NCBI RefSeq assembly: GCF_027270735.1
Contig: NZ_JAPWIJ010000001.1
Coordinates: 310,001-374,000, forward strand
DNA from: Rhodococcus ruber
GTDB taxonomy: Bacteria; Actinomycetota; Actinomycetes; Mycobacteriales; Mycobacteriaceae
Length of the DNA: 64,000 nt
Direction of reading: 5' to 3'
Below, in pieces: positions 8,969 through 17,142 of this stretch. A model generated the notes under the pieces. The model ran no database searches and was not told the origin of the DNA. It saw only the letters and a program-made list of their open reading frames with translations. Positions within the stretch are counted from its first letter, which is position 1. Each line of letters opens with the position of its first letter. The position numbers and the translations under genes are program-made.

Positions 8969-10504
8969 TCAGCCGAATTTCACTCCCTGCGCCAGGGGCA
9001 GTTCGTTGGAGTAGTTGACGGTGTTGGTCGCGCGGCGCATGTAGGCCTTCCATGCGTCGGAACCGGATTCGCGGCCGCCGCCGGTTTCCTTCTCACCACC
9101 GAAGGCACCGCCGATCTCTGCGCCGGAGGGTCCGATATTGACATTGGCGATGCCGCAGTCCGAACCGGCGGCGGACAGGAATCGCTCCGCTTCACGCAGA
9201 TCGGTGGTGAAGATCGACGACGAAAGCCCCTGCGGCACATCGTTGTGCAAGGCGATTGCCTCGTCCAAGGTCTCGTACGTCAACACATACATGATGGGCG
9301 CGAAGGTCTCGTGCTTGACGATGTCGGTCTGCGCGGGCATCGTCACGATCGCGGGCTGAACATAGAACGAGTACTCGTCGACCACGTTCACGCGCTCGCC
9401 GCCGACCACGACGGTTCCGCCGTCGGACACTGCGGTCTGCAGGGCTTTCCGGTAACCCGAGAAAGCACCCGCGTCGATGAGCGGCCCCACCAAAGTGTCA
9501 CTGGCCAGAGGAGATCCGATCGACAGCGTCTCGTACGCCGCCACCAGCTTGCCGACCAGTTCGTCCGCAACGGAGGAATGCACGATGACGCGTCGCAGCG
9601 AGGTGCAGCGCTGACCGGCAGTTCCGGCCGCCGAGAACACCAGTCCGCGCGTCGTCAGATCGAGATCGGCCGACGGCGTCACGATCGCCGCATTGTTGCC
9701 GCCGAGTTCGAGCAGCACCCGGCCGAATCGTTCGGCGACCCGCGGCGCGACGGCCCGGCCCATTCTCGTCGAACCGGTTGCCGACACCAGTGCGACGCGC
9801 GAATCGTCCACCAGCGCTTCGCCGGATGCGCGGCCACCGACCACCAACTGAGCGATCTTGGGGTCCACACCCGCAGCGGCGGCAGCACGCTCGAACAGTG
9901 CCTGCACTCCGACGGCAGTCAACGGAGTCTTCTCCGACGGCTTCCAGATGACGGTATCGCCCGCGACGAGCGCGAGGGCGGTATTCCAACTCCATACCGC
10001 CACAGGGAAATTGAAGGCCGTGATGACGCCGACGACTCCGAGCGGGTGCCACTGTTCCATCATGCGATGCCCGGGCCGCTCGGTGGCAATCGTGTTGCCG
10101 TAGAGCTGGCGTGAGAGTCCGACGGCGAAGTCGCAGATGTCGATCATCTCCTGCACCTCACCGAGGCCCTCGGAGACGATCTTGCCGGCCTCGATGGACA
10201 CCAGTGCGCCCAGATCATCCTTGTGCACGCGCAGCAGTTCGCCCAGTTCGCGGATCACCTGGCCACGAACCGGGGCGGGCACCTGCGACCACGATACGAA
10301 CGCGGTGCGCGCGTCGGCGATGACACCTTCGACGTCGGCTGCCGACGCAGACGCCAGCGTCGCCAAGTTTCCGCCGGTGATGGGCGAGCGCGCGATGATC
10401 GCGTCGGGTCCAGCGGGAGCGTCGAGCGCGATCGTCGCACCCAGCCGGTCGAGGATGGCGCGAGTGCGCACACTCAACTCGTCGTGGGTGATGGATGCAG
10501 ACAT
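8969..10504 (-). CDS. pcd: L-piperideine-6-carboxylate / 2-aminoadipate semialdehyde dehydrogenase
   Basis: A 511-residue aldehyde dehydrogenase. The NAD(P)-binding region shows ATGSTRMGRAVAPRVAERFG, the general-base glutamate is in LELGGNNAAIV, and the catalytic cysteine is in GTAGQRCTSLRR. The C-terminal part (GAFGGEKETGGGRESGSDAW) is typical of the ALDH7/AmaB type. It lies divergent from lat, whose product it would oxidise to 2-aminoadipate. This is the second step of lysine catabolism in actinobacteria. Specificity is inferred from family resemblance and from the neighbour. Confidence 0.88.
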   Translation of the reverse strand: MSASITHDELSVRTRAILDRLGATIALDAPAGPDAIIARSPITGGNLATLASASAADVEGVIADARTAFVSWSQVPAPVRGQVIRELGELLRVHKDDLGALVSIEAGKIVSEGLGEVQEMIDICDFAVGLSRQLYGNTIATERPGHRMMEQWHPLGVVGVITAFNFPVAVWSWNTALALVAGDTVIWKPSEKTPLTAVGVQALFERAAAAAGVDPKIAQLVVGGRASGEALVDDSRVALVSATGSTRMGRAVAPRVAERFGRVLLELGGNNAAIVTPSADLDLTTRGLVFSAAGTAGQRCTSLRRVIVHSSVADELVGKLVAAYETLSIGSPLASDTLVGPLIDAGAFSGYRKALQTAVSDGGTVVVGGERVNVVDEYSFYVQPAIVTMPAQTDIVKHETFAPIMYVLTYETLDEAIALHNDVPQGLSSSIFTTDLREAERFLSAAGSDCGIANVNIGPSGAEIGGAFGGEKETGGGRESGSDAWKAYMRRATNTVNYSNELPLAQGVKFG

Positions 10505-10571
10505 GCGCGTACACCTTCCGTGAAGAGAACCGAACTGTCGGAGATCAGCCTACCGATGAGGGTCACAACCG

Positions 10572-10577
10572 TATAAT
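10572..10577 (+). promoter_or_regulatory. Candidate -10 hexamer in the pcd/lat divergent region
   Basis: A perfect TATAAT lies in the only AT-rich part of the 124-base region between the divergent genes, 52 bases before the lat ATG. It is followed by an imperfect palindrome (AATTTCC...GGAATATT) of the kind bound by Lrp/AsnC regulators. No lrp gene is present nearby. Confidence 0.4.
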
Positions 10578-10628
10578 TTCCTGTGTATTGGGCTTGCTTA
10601 CGGAATATTAACGCGTATCTTCGACGTC

Positions 10629-11957
10629 ATGACGCAAGTATTACAGCGCACCGGAGTGACGATCGACGCCTCCAACGTTCGCGACGTGATCGGTGAACAC
10701 CTACTGGCCGACGGTTTCGAGCTGGTCCTCGACCTCGATGCCTCGACCGGTTCCACCCTGGTCGACGCCAGGGACGGCACCCGCTACCTGGATCTGTTCA
10801 CGTTCTTCGCGTCCAACGCCCTGGGCATGAACCATCCGGCCCTGATCGACGACCCCGAGTTCCGGGCGGATCTGATGCAGGCGGCGATGAACAAGCCCAG
10901 CAACTCCGACATCTACACCGTGCCCATGGCCCGGTTCGTCGACACGTTCGCCCGTGTACTCGGTGACGATCGATTGCCGCACCTGTTCTTCGTCGAGGGT
11001 GGTGCACTGGCAGTGGAGAACGCGTTGAAGGTGGCGTTCGACTGGAAGTCACGCTGGAACGAAAGTCAAGGTCTGGACCCATCACTGGGCTCCCAGGTGA
11101 TGCACTTCGAGCATGCGTTCCACGGCCGTTCGGGTTACACGATGTCGCTCACCAACACCGACCCGAACAAAGTTGCCCGCTTCCCGAAATTCGACTGGCC
11201 ACGCATCCCGTCCCCGTTCATCCGATCCGACGCGAACATGGACGAACTCGAGAATGCATCGTTGGCGGCAGCACGCCTGGCCTTCGAGGCCAATCCACAC
11301 GACATCGCCTGCGCCATCATCGAACCCATCCAGGGCGAGGGTGGAGATCACCACTTTCGGCCCCGCTTCCTGCAGAAGTTGCGAGACCTCTGCCACGAGT
11401 TCGATGCCTTGTTCGTCATGGACGAGGTGCAGACCGGCGCTGGAATGACCGGTACCGCATGGGCTTTCCAGCAGCTCGACGTCGTTCCGGATATCGTCGC
11501 CTTCGGCAAGAAGGTTCAGGTCTGCGGCGTCATGGCCGGCGGTCGCGTCGACGACATCGACGACAACGTCTTCGCCGTCAGCTCTCGCATCAATTCGACG
11601 TGGGGTGGCAACCTCACCGACATGGTGCGGTCGCGTCGAATCCTGGAAGTGGTCGAGTCCGAGAAGCTCATCGACCGCGCAGGCAAGCTGGGGGTGGTGC
11701 TGCTGACCATGCTGGAGGAGCTGGCAACCCGGCACAGCGTGGTCTCCGAGGTACGCGGACGCGGCCTGATGTGCGCCTTCTCCCTGCCCGACGCCGCAAC
11801 CCGCGACCGAGTCATCGAGCTGTTGCGTACCGAGGAACATGTGCTGGCTCTCGGCTGCGGCGACGCGGCAGTGCGATTCCGTCCGGCACTGACGATCACC
11901 GAAGCCGAGCTGACCCAGGCCGTCCAGTCCATCGATCGGGTGCTGAGCATGCTCTGA
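10629..11957 (+). CDS. lat: L-lysine 6-aminotransferase
   Basis: A 442-residue PLP enzyme of the class III aminotransferase family. It moves the epsilon-amino group of lysine to 2-oxoglutarate and yields 2-aminoadipate 6-semialdehyde (piperideine-6-carboxylate). The family-specific segments LDLFTFFASNALGMNHPAL and FFVEGGALAVENALKVAF are present, as are HAFHGRSGYTMSLTN, the acidic PLP motif FVMDEVQTG and the Schiff-base lysine in AFGKKVQVCG. The length matches mycobacterial Lat. It is divergent from pcd, and the lysine exporter and its regulator lie 0.5-1.4 kb downstream. Confidence 0.95.
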   Translation: MTQVLQRTGVTIDASNVRDVIGEHLLADGFELVLDLDASTGSTLVDARDGTRYLDLFTFFASNALGMNHPALIDDPEFRADLMQAAMNKPSNSDIYTVPMARFVDTFARVLGDDRLPHLFFVEGGALAVENALKVAFDWKSRWNESQGLDPSLGSQVMHFEHAFHGRSGYTMSLTNTDPNKVARFPKFDWPRIPSPFIRSDANMDELENASLAAARLAFEANPHDIACAIIEPIQGEGGDHHFRPRFLQKLRDLCHEFDALFVMDEVQTGAGMTGTAWAFQQLDVVPDIVAFGKKVQVCGVMAGGRVDDIDDNVFAVSSRINSTWGGNLTDMVRSRRILEVVESEKLIDRAGKLGVVLLTMLEELATRHSVVSEVRGRGLMCAFSLPDAATRDRVIELLRTEEHVLALGCGDAAVRFRPALTITEAELTQAVQSIDRVLSML

Positions 11958-11973
11958 CACTGTCAGGGAAGTC

Positions 11974-11979
11974 TTGACA
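11974..11979 (+). promoter_or_regulatory. Candidate -35 element upstream of the small HTH gene
   Basis: TTGACA lies between two CTGTCAGG/TTGTCAGG copies, about 47 bases before the ATG at 12026. A strong AGGAGG ribosome site sits at 12014-12019. No convincing -10 was seen at 17 bases. Confidence 0.35.
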
Positions 11980-12025
11980 ATCCGGATCTGCGTTGTCAGG
12001 CTGTACCTGACTCAGGAGGTCGAGC

Positions 12026-12430
12026 ATGGATCCCATCACCCTCGCAATCGAGGCGGATATCTCTACGGCAACGCAGGCGGTTGTGACGGCAGCGGCCATC
12101 GAGGCCGGACGGGTTGCCGACGAGATCATCGGCACAGGTCCCCTGCCGGGCACACCGGAATGGGAGGCCGAGCAATCGACCGACCTGCCCGCACGACGCA
12201 GCCTCGCGTGGCATCTGCTGAGTCTTCGTGTGCAACTGGCAGCGGGGCTCGACGGCCTCGAAACCGTTGTTGTGCTGAGGGTTCAGGGTGCAACGTGGGC
12301 GACGATCGGAACGGCAGTCGGCATGACACGACAGTCGGCCCACGAGCGGTGGGGCGCCCGGTCGGCGGCGATTCTGGACCCCGTCGGCGACGGACTGCCG
12401 CAGATCGTGCCGAACGATAACCCGGCCTGA
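12026..12430 (+). CDS. Small protein with C-terminal helix-turn-helix, unknown function
   Basis: A 134-residue soluble protein. The N-terminal half is alanine-rich and helical; the C-terminal part (GATWATIGTAVGMTRQSAHE, then RW) resembles a sigma-70 region 4 or transposase-like HTH. A strong AGGAGG precedes the ATG. Similar small HTH proteins are common in rhodococci, but I know no assigned function. It is convergent with the LysR gene, with only one base between the stops. Confidence 0.65.
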   Translation: MDPITLAIEADISTATQAVVTAAAIEAGRVADEIIGTGPLPGTPEWEAEQSTDLPARRSLAWHLLSLRVQLAAGLDGLETVVVLRVQGATWATIGTAVGMTRQSAHERWGARSAAILDPVGDGLPQIVPNDNPA

Positions 12431-12431
12431 G

Positions 12432-13286
12432 CTACAACAGCATCCTCGCAGCACCTGCTGCCACGGCGTCTGCTGCTCGCTGGAGTGCGGGAGAAGACAG
12501 CGACCACTGCTGCCAGTACAGCGTCACGTCGTCGATTCCATTGTCGTCGAAGCACTTCAGCGAGTCGCGCGCCTGCAGATCGGGAATCATGCCCCAGCCG
12601 AATCCCAGATCGACGGCGCGTGCGTAGTCCGCAGAGGCCGGCACCAGGTGCCGCGGCGGCTCGTGCGGTTCGACATCGAATCGCTGTAAGTAGTTGTCCT
12701 GCAACCGGTCGTCGGCGTCGAAGACCACCACCGGGGCGACCCGCAGCGCAGCGGCCGTCACCCCTGCAGGGAACCATCGCTCGACGAATCCAGGCGTAGC
12801 CGACGGCCGGTAGCGCATCGCACCGAGGCGTCGAACGGTGCAGCCACGAACCGGATCGGCCACCGATGTTATTGCGGCGGAGACGATCCCGTCGTGCAGC
12901 AGTTGGGCGGTACGATCCTGATCTTGCCGATGCAGGTCGAAGGTCGTCTGGGACGCCAGTGGCGCGAGCACAGGCAGTACCCAGGTCGCCATCGAATCCG
13001 CGTTGACGGCAAGGGAGACAGGAGCGGCGATTCCGTCGTCGTTCAGTTCGGCCCGAGTCTGTCCGGTCAAGGTATCGATCTGACGCGCCAGACGCAGCAC
13101 GGCGATACCCGACTGCGTGGCCGCCACCGGTTTGCTTCGCTGGACCAGCGTTCGACCCAATGACTGCTCGAGGGACTTGATTCGCTGGCTCACCGCCGAC
13201 GGAGTCACGTGCAGTGTGCGAGCCGCAGCCTCGAACGTTCCCCCGTCGACCACCGCTTTCAGAGCCCTGAGCTGCTCGATCTCCAT
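12432..13286 (-). CDS. lysG: LysR-family regulator of lysine export (LysG/ArgP type)
   Basis: A 284-residue LysR regulator. The N-terminal HTH reads TFEAAARTLHVTPSAVSQRI. The effector domain has the ArgP/LysG hallmarks, including a C-terminal GFGWGMIPDLQARDSL segment. It is divergent from lysE with 75 bases between, the arrangement of lysG-lysE in Corynebacterium, where LysG with lysine or arginine activates the exporter. The start is the first ATG of the HTH. Confidence 0.9.
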   Translation of the reverse strand: MEIEQLRALKAVVDGGTFEAAARTLHVTPSAVSQRIKSLEQSLGRTLVQRSKPVAATQSGIAVLRLARQIDTLTGQTRAELNDDGIAAPVSLAVNADSMATWVLPVLAPLASQTTFDLHRQDQDRTAQLLHDGIVSAAITSVADPVRGCTVRRLGAMRYRPSATPGFVERWFPAGVTAAALRVAPVVVFDADDRLQDNYLQRFDVEPHEPPRHLVPASADYARAVDLGFGWGMIPDLQARDSLKCFDDNGIDDVTLYWQQWSLSSPALQRAADAVAAGAARMLL

Positions 13287-13361
13287 CAGATGAAGATACG
13301 CTAATCATCCCTGAAATACATTCGCTGGACCTAACCATCGTGTGCTCCTAGCGTTGCAGTC

Positions 13362-13979
13362 ATGACATCGCTTGCCGCCGCACAATCGACCCTCACCGGG
13401 CTGGGCGTGGGTCTCTCGCTCATCGTTGCCATCGGCACACAGAACGCGTTCGTGCTGCGCAAAGGCCTGCAACGCACCCACGTGCTGCCGGTGGTGGCGG
13501 TGTGCGCCCTGTCCGACGCGGTACTGATCCTGGCCGGGGTAGCCGGCATCGGGGTACTCGTCGACCGCTTCCCCGTCGCTCTGCGCATCGTGACCGTTCT
13601 CGGTGCCCTGTTCCTCCTCGTCTACGGACTGATGGCTCTCAATCGCGCGCGCACTCCCTCGACGATGACGACCGAACTGCACGGGGGCGGTTCGCTGATC
13701 GCAGCCGTAGCGACGTGCCTGGCGCTGACCTGGCTCAACCCGCACGTCTACCTCGACACCGTCGTGTTCCTCGGTTCGATCGGTAACCGTCAGCCGGGAG
13801 ACCTGCGTTGGTGGTTCGCCGCCGGCGCGATGCTGGGCAGCGTGCTGTGGTTCACCTCGCTCGGCTACGGCTCACGTGTGCTCAGTCCGCTGTTCGCGCG
13901 ACCGTTGGCGTGGCGAATCCTCGACCTCGGGATCGGGATCATGATGCTCACGCTCGCGGCGTTGCTGGTATTCGGCTGA
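13362..13979 (+). CDS. lysE: LysE-type lysine/arginine exporter
   Basis: A 205-residue membrane protein with about six hydrophobic segments. The family signature VAIGTQNAFVLRKGLQR is at residues 23-39, and the second conserved region is LTWLNPHVYLDTVVFLGSIG. LysE exports excess basic amino acids driven by the membrane potential. It is divergent from the LysG-type gene, which almost certainly controls it. With lat and pcd upstream, this forms a module for disposing of lysine by export and by degradation. Confidence 0.93.
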   Translation: MTSLAAAQSTLTGLGVGLSLIVAIGTQNAFVLRKGLQRTHVLPVVAVCALSDAVLILAGVAGIGVLVDRFPVALRIVTVLGALFLLVYGLMALNRARTPSTMTTELHGGGSLIAAVATCLALTWLNPHVYLDTVVFLGSIGNRQPGDLRWWFAAGAMLGSVLWFTSLGYGSRVLSPLFARPLAWRILDLGIGIMMLTLAALLVFG

Positions 13980-14065
13980 ACCTGAATACTTGATCCGCGG
14001 TACAACGAGTGATCTGATAGTCGCGGTAGACCGACCGCACGGTCTCGAAACCCTGGAGGACTCCC

Positions 14066-14419
14066 GTGCCGTACCTCGGCCTGCTGATCATGCTGATGGC
14101 GATCTTCTGTCTGATCGACGTCATCACCGCCGACGACTCCGGTATCCGCCACCTCCCGAAAATAGTGTGGCTGCTGCTCGTCATCGTCCTGCCGTTGGCC
14201 GGCTCCATCGCGTGGCTCGTCGTGGGAAGACCCGAAGGCGGCGGCATCTGGGGTGGCAGCGGTGCCCCGCGCACCGCGTCGGCCTACCCCGAGTACGACG
14301 CCAAACCCGGCCGGGCCGTCGCCCAGTCGCAGGAAAGCGACGAGGAGTTCCTACGCCGCTGCCGCGCCCGTGCCGAGGAGCAGCGCCGCATCGCCCGCGA
14401 GCAGCGCACGAGCGAATGA
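14066..14419 (+). CDS. Two-TM membrane protein with PLDc_N domain
   Basis: A 117-residue protein with two N-terminal membrane helices (residues about 2-20 and 31-52) and a charged Arg/Glu-rich tail. The helices match the phospholipase D N-terminal domain (PLDc_N) found alone in many actinobacterial proteins: CLIDVITADDSGIRHLPKI, then WLLLVIVLPLAGSIAWLVVG. Despite the name there is no catalytic HKD motif. The GTG start is preceded by GGAGGA at 14055-14060. Function unknown. Confidence 0.75.
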   Translation: MPYLGLLIMLMAIFCLIDVITADDSGIRHLPKIVWLLLVIVLPLAGSIAWLVVGRPEGGGIWGGSGAPRTASAYPEYDAKPGRAVAQSQESDEEFLRRCRARAEEQRRIAREQRTSE

Positions 14420-14453
14420 GACCACAATCCCCAGTGCACGCGGAATAGACACC

Positions 14454-14975
14454 ATGGCCAAGTTGACGACGTTTCCCGAACCGAGTTCCGTCTTGTCCGA
14501 TCCCGCCGACCTGTTTCGCGAGTACCTACGCTTCTATCGCGGCGAGTTGGTTCGGCGAATCACTGCCCTGAGCGGCGATTCCCTGACCACCACAACCGTT
14601 CCCTCGGAGTGGACGCCGCTGCAGATGCTGACGCACCTGGTGCATATGGAGCAGCGCTGGTTCGTCTGGGGGTTTCTCGGCAGGGCAGTCGACGCGCCGT
14701 GGGGTGACGAGAAGGACGGTTCGTGGCATGTGCCGGCCGATGTGGACGCCGAGACCCTGCTGACCAGGCTCGACGACGGCGCCAGGCTCACCGAGGAGGT
14801 GCTGAGCTCACACCGGATGGACGACTTGGCCACTCTTGGTGGACGATTCACCGATGAGAGGCCGACTCTGATCTGGATCTGCTTCCATGTACTCCAGGAA
14901 TACGCCCGTCACCTCGGCCACCTCGACGTCGCAGTCGAACTGGCCGGCGGGCCGAGAGGTGAGGGACCGGCATGA
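14454..14975 (+). CDS. DinB/DUF664-family protein (mycothiol transferase-like)
   Basis: A 173-residue four-helix-bundle protein. Metal-ligand histidines of the DinB fold are visible in LTHLVHMEQRWF and LQEYARHLGHLD, with the DUF664 pattern between them. Relatives are metal-dependent thiol S-transferases using mycothiol or bacillithiol; the substrate here is unknown. The ATG at 14454 was chosen because homology starts there, although an open frame continues upstream. Its stop overlaps the next VOC gene by four bases. Confidence 0.75.
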   Translation: MAKLTTFPEPSSVLSDPADLFREYLRFYRGELVRRITALSGDSLTTTTVPSEWTPLQMLTHLVHMEQRWFVWGFLGRAVDAPWGDEKDGSWHVPADVDAETLLTRLDDGARLTEEVLSSHRMDDLATLGGRFTDERPTLIWICFHVLQEYARHLGHLDVAVELAGGPRGEGPA

Positions 14976-15364
14976 GAATCAACATCACCAGCGTCTTCGT
15001 CGACGATCAGAGCAAGGCTCTGACGTTCTACACCGAGGTACTGGGCTTCGTCGTCAAACACGATGTGGCCATGGGCGGCCCCGATCGTTGGCTCACGGTC
15101 GTCTCACCGCAGGATCCGGAGGGCACTGAGTTGCTGCTCGAGCCAAGCGGTCATCCCGCAACCGCGCCCTTCAAGGATGCGCTTTTCGCGGACGGCATCC
15201 CGTTCACGCAGTTTGCGGTGGACAGTGTTGCAGCAGAATACGATCGGCTCATCGGCCTCGGCGTTCGGTTCACTCAGCAGCCCACCGAGATGGGCCCGGT
15301 GATCACTGCGGTATTCGACGACACCTGCGGAAACCTGATTCAGATCATCGCTCCGGCGAGCTGA
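14972..15364 (+). CDS. VOC-family (glyoxalase/dioxygenase-fold) protein
   Basis: A 130-residue vicinal-oxygen-chelate protein with two beta-alpha-beta-beta-beta modules. The start ITSVFVDDQSKALTFYTEVLGF and the end AVFDDTCGNLIQII are typical of this group. A glutamate in TELLLEPSG and a polar residue near the C-terminus could bind metal. It is coupled (ATGA) to the DinB-like gene. Whether it is an enzyme or a binding or resistance protein is unknown. Confidence 0.8.
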   Translation: MRINITSVFVDDQSKALTFYTEVLGFVVKHDVAMGGPDRWLTVVSPQDPEGTELLLEPSGHPATAPFKDALFADGIPFTQFAVDSVAAEYDRLIGLGVRFTQQPTEMGPVITAVFDDTCGNLIQIIAPAS

Positions 15365-15368
15365 CAAC

Positions 15369-15755
15369 TCAGACGTTCGCGTACAGGTCGACGGTGGTGC
15401 CGTCGGGATCGTGCACGACGGCATAACGCTGCCCCCAGAACGCATCCCACGGCTGCAGGTGGCCGGTGTACCCCGCCTCGGTCACCGCTGCCCACGCCGC
15501 GTCCACTCCGGCGGCCGAACCGCAATCGAAGGCGAGCGCAACACGATGACCGCCGCTGGGCGGTGTCCACGTCGGGTCGAAAGAGGTGATCGTGGAGGGC
15601 AGGTCGAACAACAACCGAACGCCGCCGAGATCTACCTCGACATGTTGCTCGGCGTCGGCGTCGGCCGGAATATCCAGTCCCAGAACGCGATAGAACGCCA
15701 GCGCGGCAGCCATATCGGCGACGACGATTTCGATTCCTGCCAGACGTGGTTTCAC
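15369..15755 (-). CDS. VOC-family protein
   Basis: A 128-residue glyoxalase-fold protein: LAGIEIVVADMAAALAFYRV, then LFDLPSTITSF, and the C-terminal YAVVHDPDGTTVDLYANV. The GTG at 15755 was chosen because homology begins directly after it. An ATG at 15794 would overlap the upstream VOC gene by 20 bases. It is convergent with the previous VOC gene. Substrate unknown. Confidence 0.78.
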   Translation of the reverse strand: MKPRLAGIEIVVADMAAALAFYRVLGLDIPADADAEQHVEVDLGGVRLLFDLPSTITSFDPTWTPPSGGHRVALAFDCGSAAGVDAAWAAVTEAGYTGHLQPWDAFWGQRYAVVHDPDGTTVDLYANV

Positions 15756-15774
15756 GACGCCAAGGCTAACCGCG

Positions 15775-16152
15775 TCAGCCCCAGTTCGCGGCATTTGTCA
15801 GGCAGAAGGGATGCCCTGCCGGGTCGAGCAGCACGCGCCAGGTCTCACCCGGCTGGTCGTCGGGCAGGGTCGCCCCGAGTTTCACGGCGGCCGTCGCCGC
15901 GGCGTCGAGATCCTCGACTGCAAGATCGAAATGAAACTGTTTGCTGCCGTTCGCATTGGGCCACGACGGCGGCTGATAGTCGTCGACGCGACCGAATCCG
16001 AGCGCACTGCTCGGACCTTGCAGCATCGCGTACTCCTGCTCCGAATGTACGACGCTCCAGCCCAACAACGACGACCAGAATTTCGCGTTGGACACAGGGT
16101 CTGCACAGTCCAGGGTGACCATCTTCAGCGTGGCCACGGGTGTCTCGGTCAT
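15775..16152 (-). CDS. VOC-family protein
   Basis: A 125-residue glyoxalase-like protein: VTLDCADPVSNAKFWSSLLG, FHFDLAVEDLDAAATAAV and WRVLLDPAGHPFCLTN. This is the common actinobacterial glyoxalase-like subgroup of unknown substrate. It is divergent from the AraC regulator, with about 50 bases between the starts, and upstream of the preceding VOC gene on the same strand. Confidence 0.8.
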   Translation of the reverse strand: MTETPVATLKMVTLDCADPVSNAKFWSSLLGWSVVHSEQEYAMLQGPSSALGFGRVDDYQPPSWPNANGSKQFHFDLAVEDLDAAATAAVKLGATLPDDQPGETWRVLLDPAGHPFCLTNAANWG

Positions 16153-16202
16153 TGTCTCCTCCTCAACAGCGGGTGTCGGACCAGACTCCTACACTGACGC
16201 CC

Positions 16203-17027
16203 GTGCCGGATAGGAAAAACGCGACAGCCACCCAGTCCGGCGTCCTGCGGCCGGATCAGCTGGCACAGTACGTCGACCTGGTACGGCTGCCGTGTACGGC
16301 GGAGTTGCAACCGTGGGTCGAGAACTACTGGCAGCTTCGGTGGAATCTGCCGCCCGGCACCTCGTACCGCAGCTCGACGCTCCCGCACCCTGCCTGCACG
16401 CTCAGCGTCGAACACGGCTGGACCAGGAAAGGCGTCGTCGACCCGGTGGTGGTGACGGGAGTGCTCACACGCCGCTTCGACGTCGTGCTGGCCGAATCCG
16501 GTTGGGTCTTCGGCGTCAAGTTCCGGCCGGGCGGTTACGCGGCCTTCACGGGAACTGTGGCTCGAAGCCTGCGCGACGTCCACGTGGCTCCGCCCACTCC
16601 GTTCCGGACCGACACCGTCGACGCCCTGGCGGAACTGGGCGGACATCTGGACGCCGACCACTGCCGAACCGTCGTCGACGCGGTTCTCACGCCCTACGCA
16701 CCGGAGGTCGAGCCGGAGTACGAGGTCGTTCTGGACATCATCGGGACCATGCTGGGAGATCGGACGCTGATTCGCGTCGCCCAGGTCGAAGAGCGTTGCG
16801 GTATCGGCACTCGGCGAGTGCAGCGGCTGTTCGAGCGTTATGTCGGAGCGACGCCGAAGTGGGTTCTCGGCCGGTATCGCATTCACGATGCGCTCAGTGA
16901 GCTCGACGACGGCTACTCGGGTCCCCTGGCAGACCTTGCGGCGCGGTACGGCTGGTTCGACCAGGCGCACTTCACCCGTGAGTTCACCGAACTGGTGGGA
17001 ATGCCACCGAGTTCGTATCAACTGTGA
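16203..17027 (+). CDS. AraC-family transcriptional regulator
   Basis: A 274-residue regulator with an N-terminal DUF6597-like sensing domain (LPCTAELQPWVENYWQLRW) and a C-terminal AraC HTH pair. The second HTH reads PLADLAARYGWFDQAHFTRE, then FTELVGMPPSSY. The GTG at 16203 was preferred over the start at 16140, which would overlap the divergent VOC gene. It may control the VOC genes on the other strand; this is inference. Confidence 0.82.
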   Translation: MPDRKNATATQSGVLRPDQLAQYVDLVRLPCTAELQPWVENYWQLRWNLPPGTSYRSSTLPHPACTLSVEHGWTRKGVVDPVVVTGVLTRRFDVVLAESGWVFGVKFRPGGYAAFTGTVARSLRDVHVAPPTPFRTDTVDALAELGGHLDADHCRTVVDAVLTPYAPEVEPEYEVVLDIIGTMLGDRTLIRVAQVEERCGIGTRRVQRLFERYVGATPKWVLGRYRIHDALSELDDGYSGPLADLAARYGWFDQAHFTREFTELVGMPPSSYQL

Positions 17028-17142
17028 GTAACGCCTTCGTCACGCATTGGGACTTTTGCCGATTCGTTTGGCACAGTATCCCGCGGTGCTCGGTAGTACC
17101 GGGCGGGGAACAGCAGCACAGAGGAAGAGTGGGCTCCATCGC

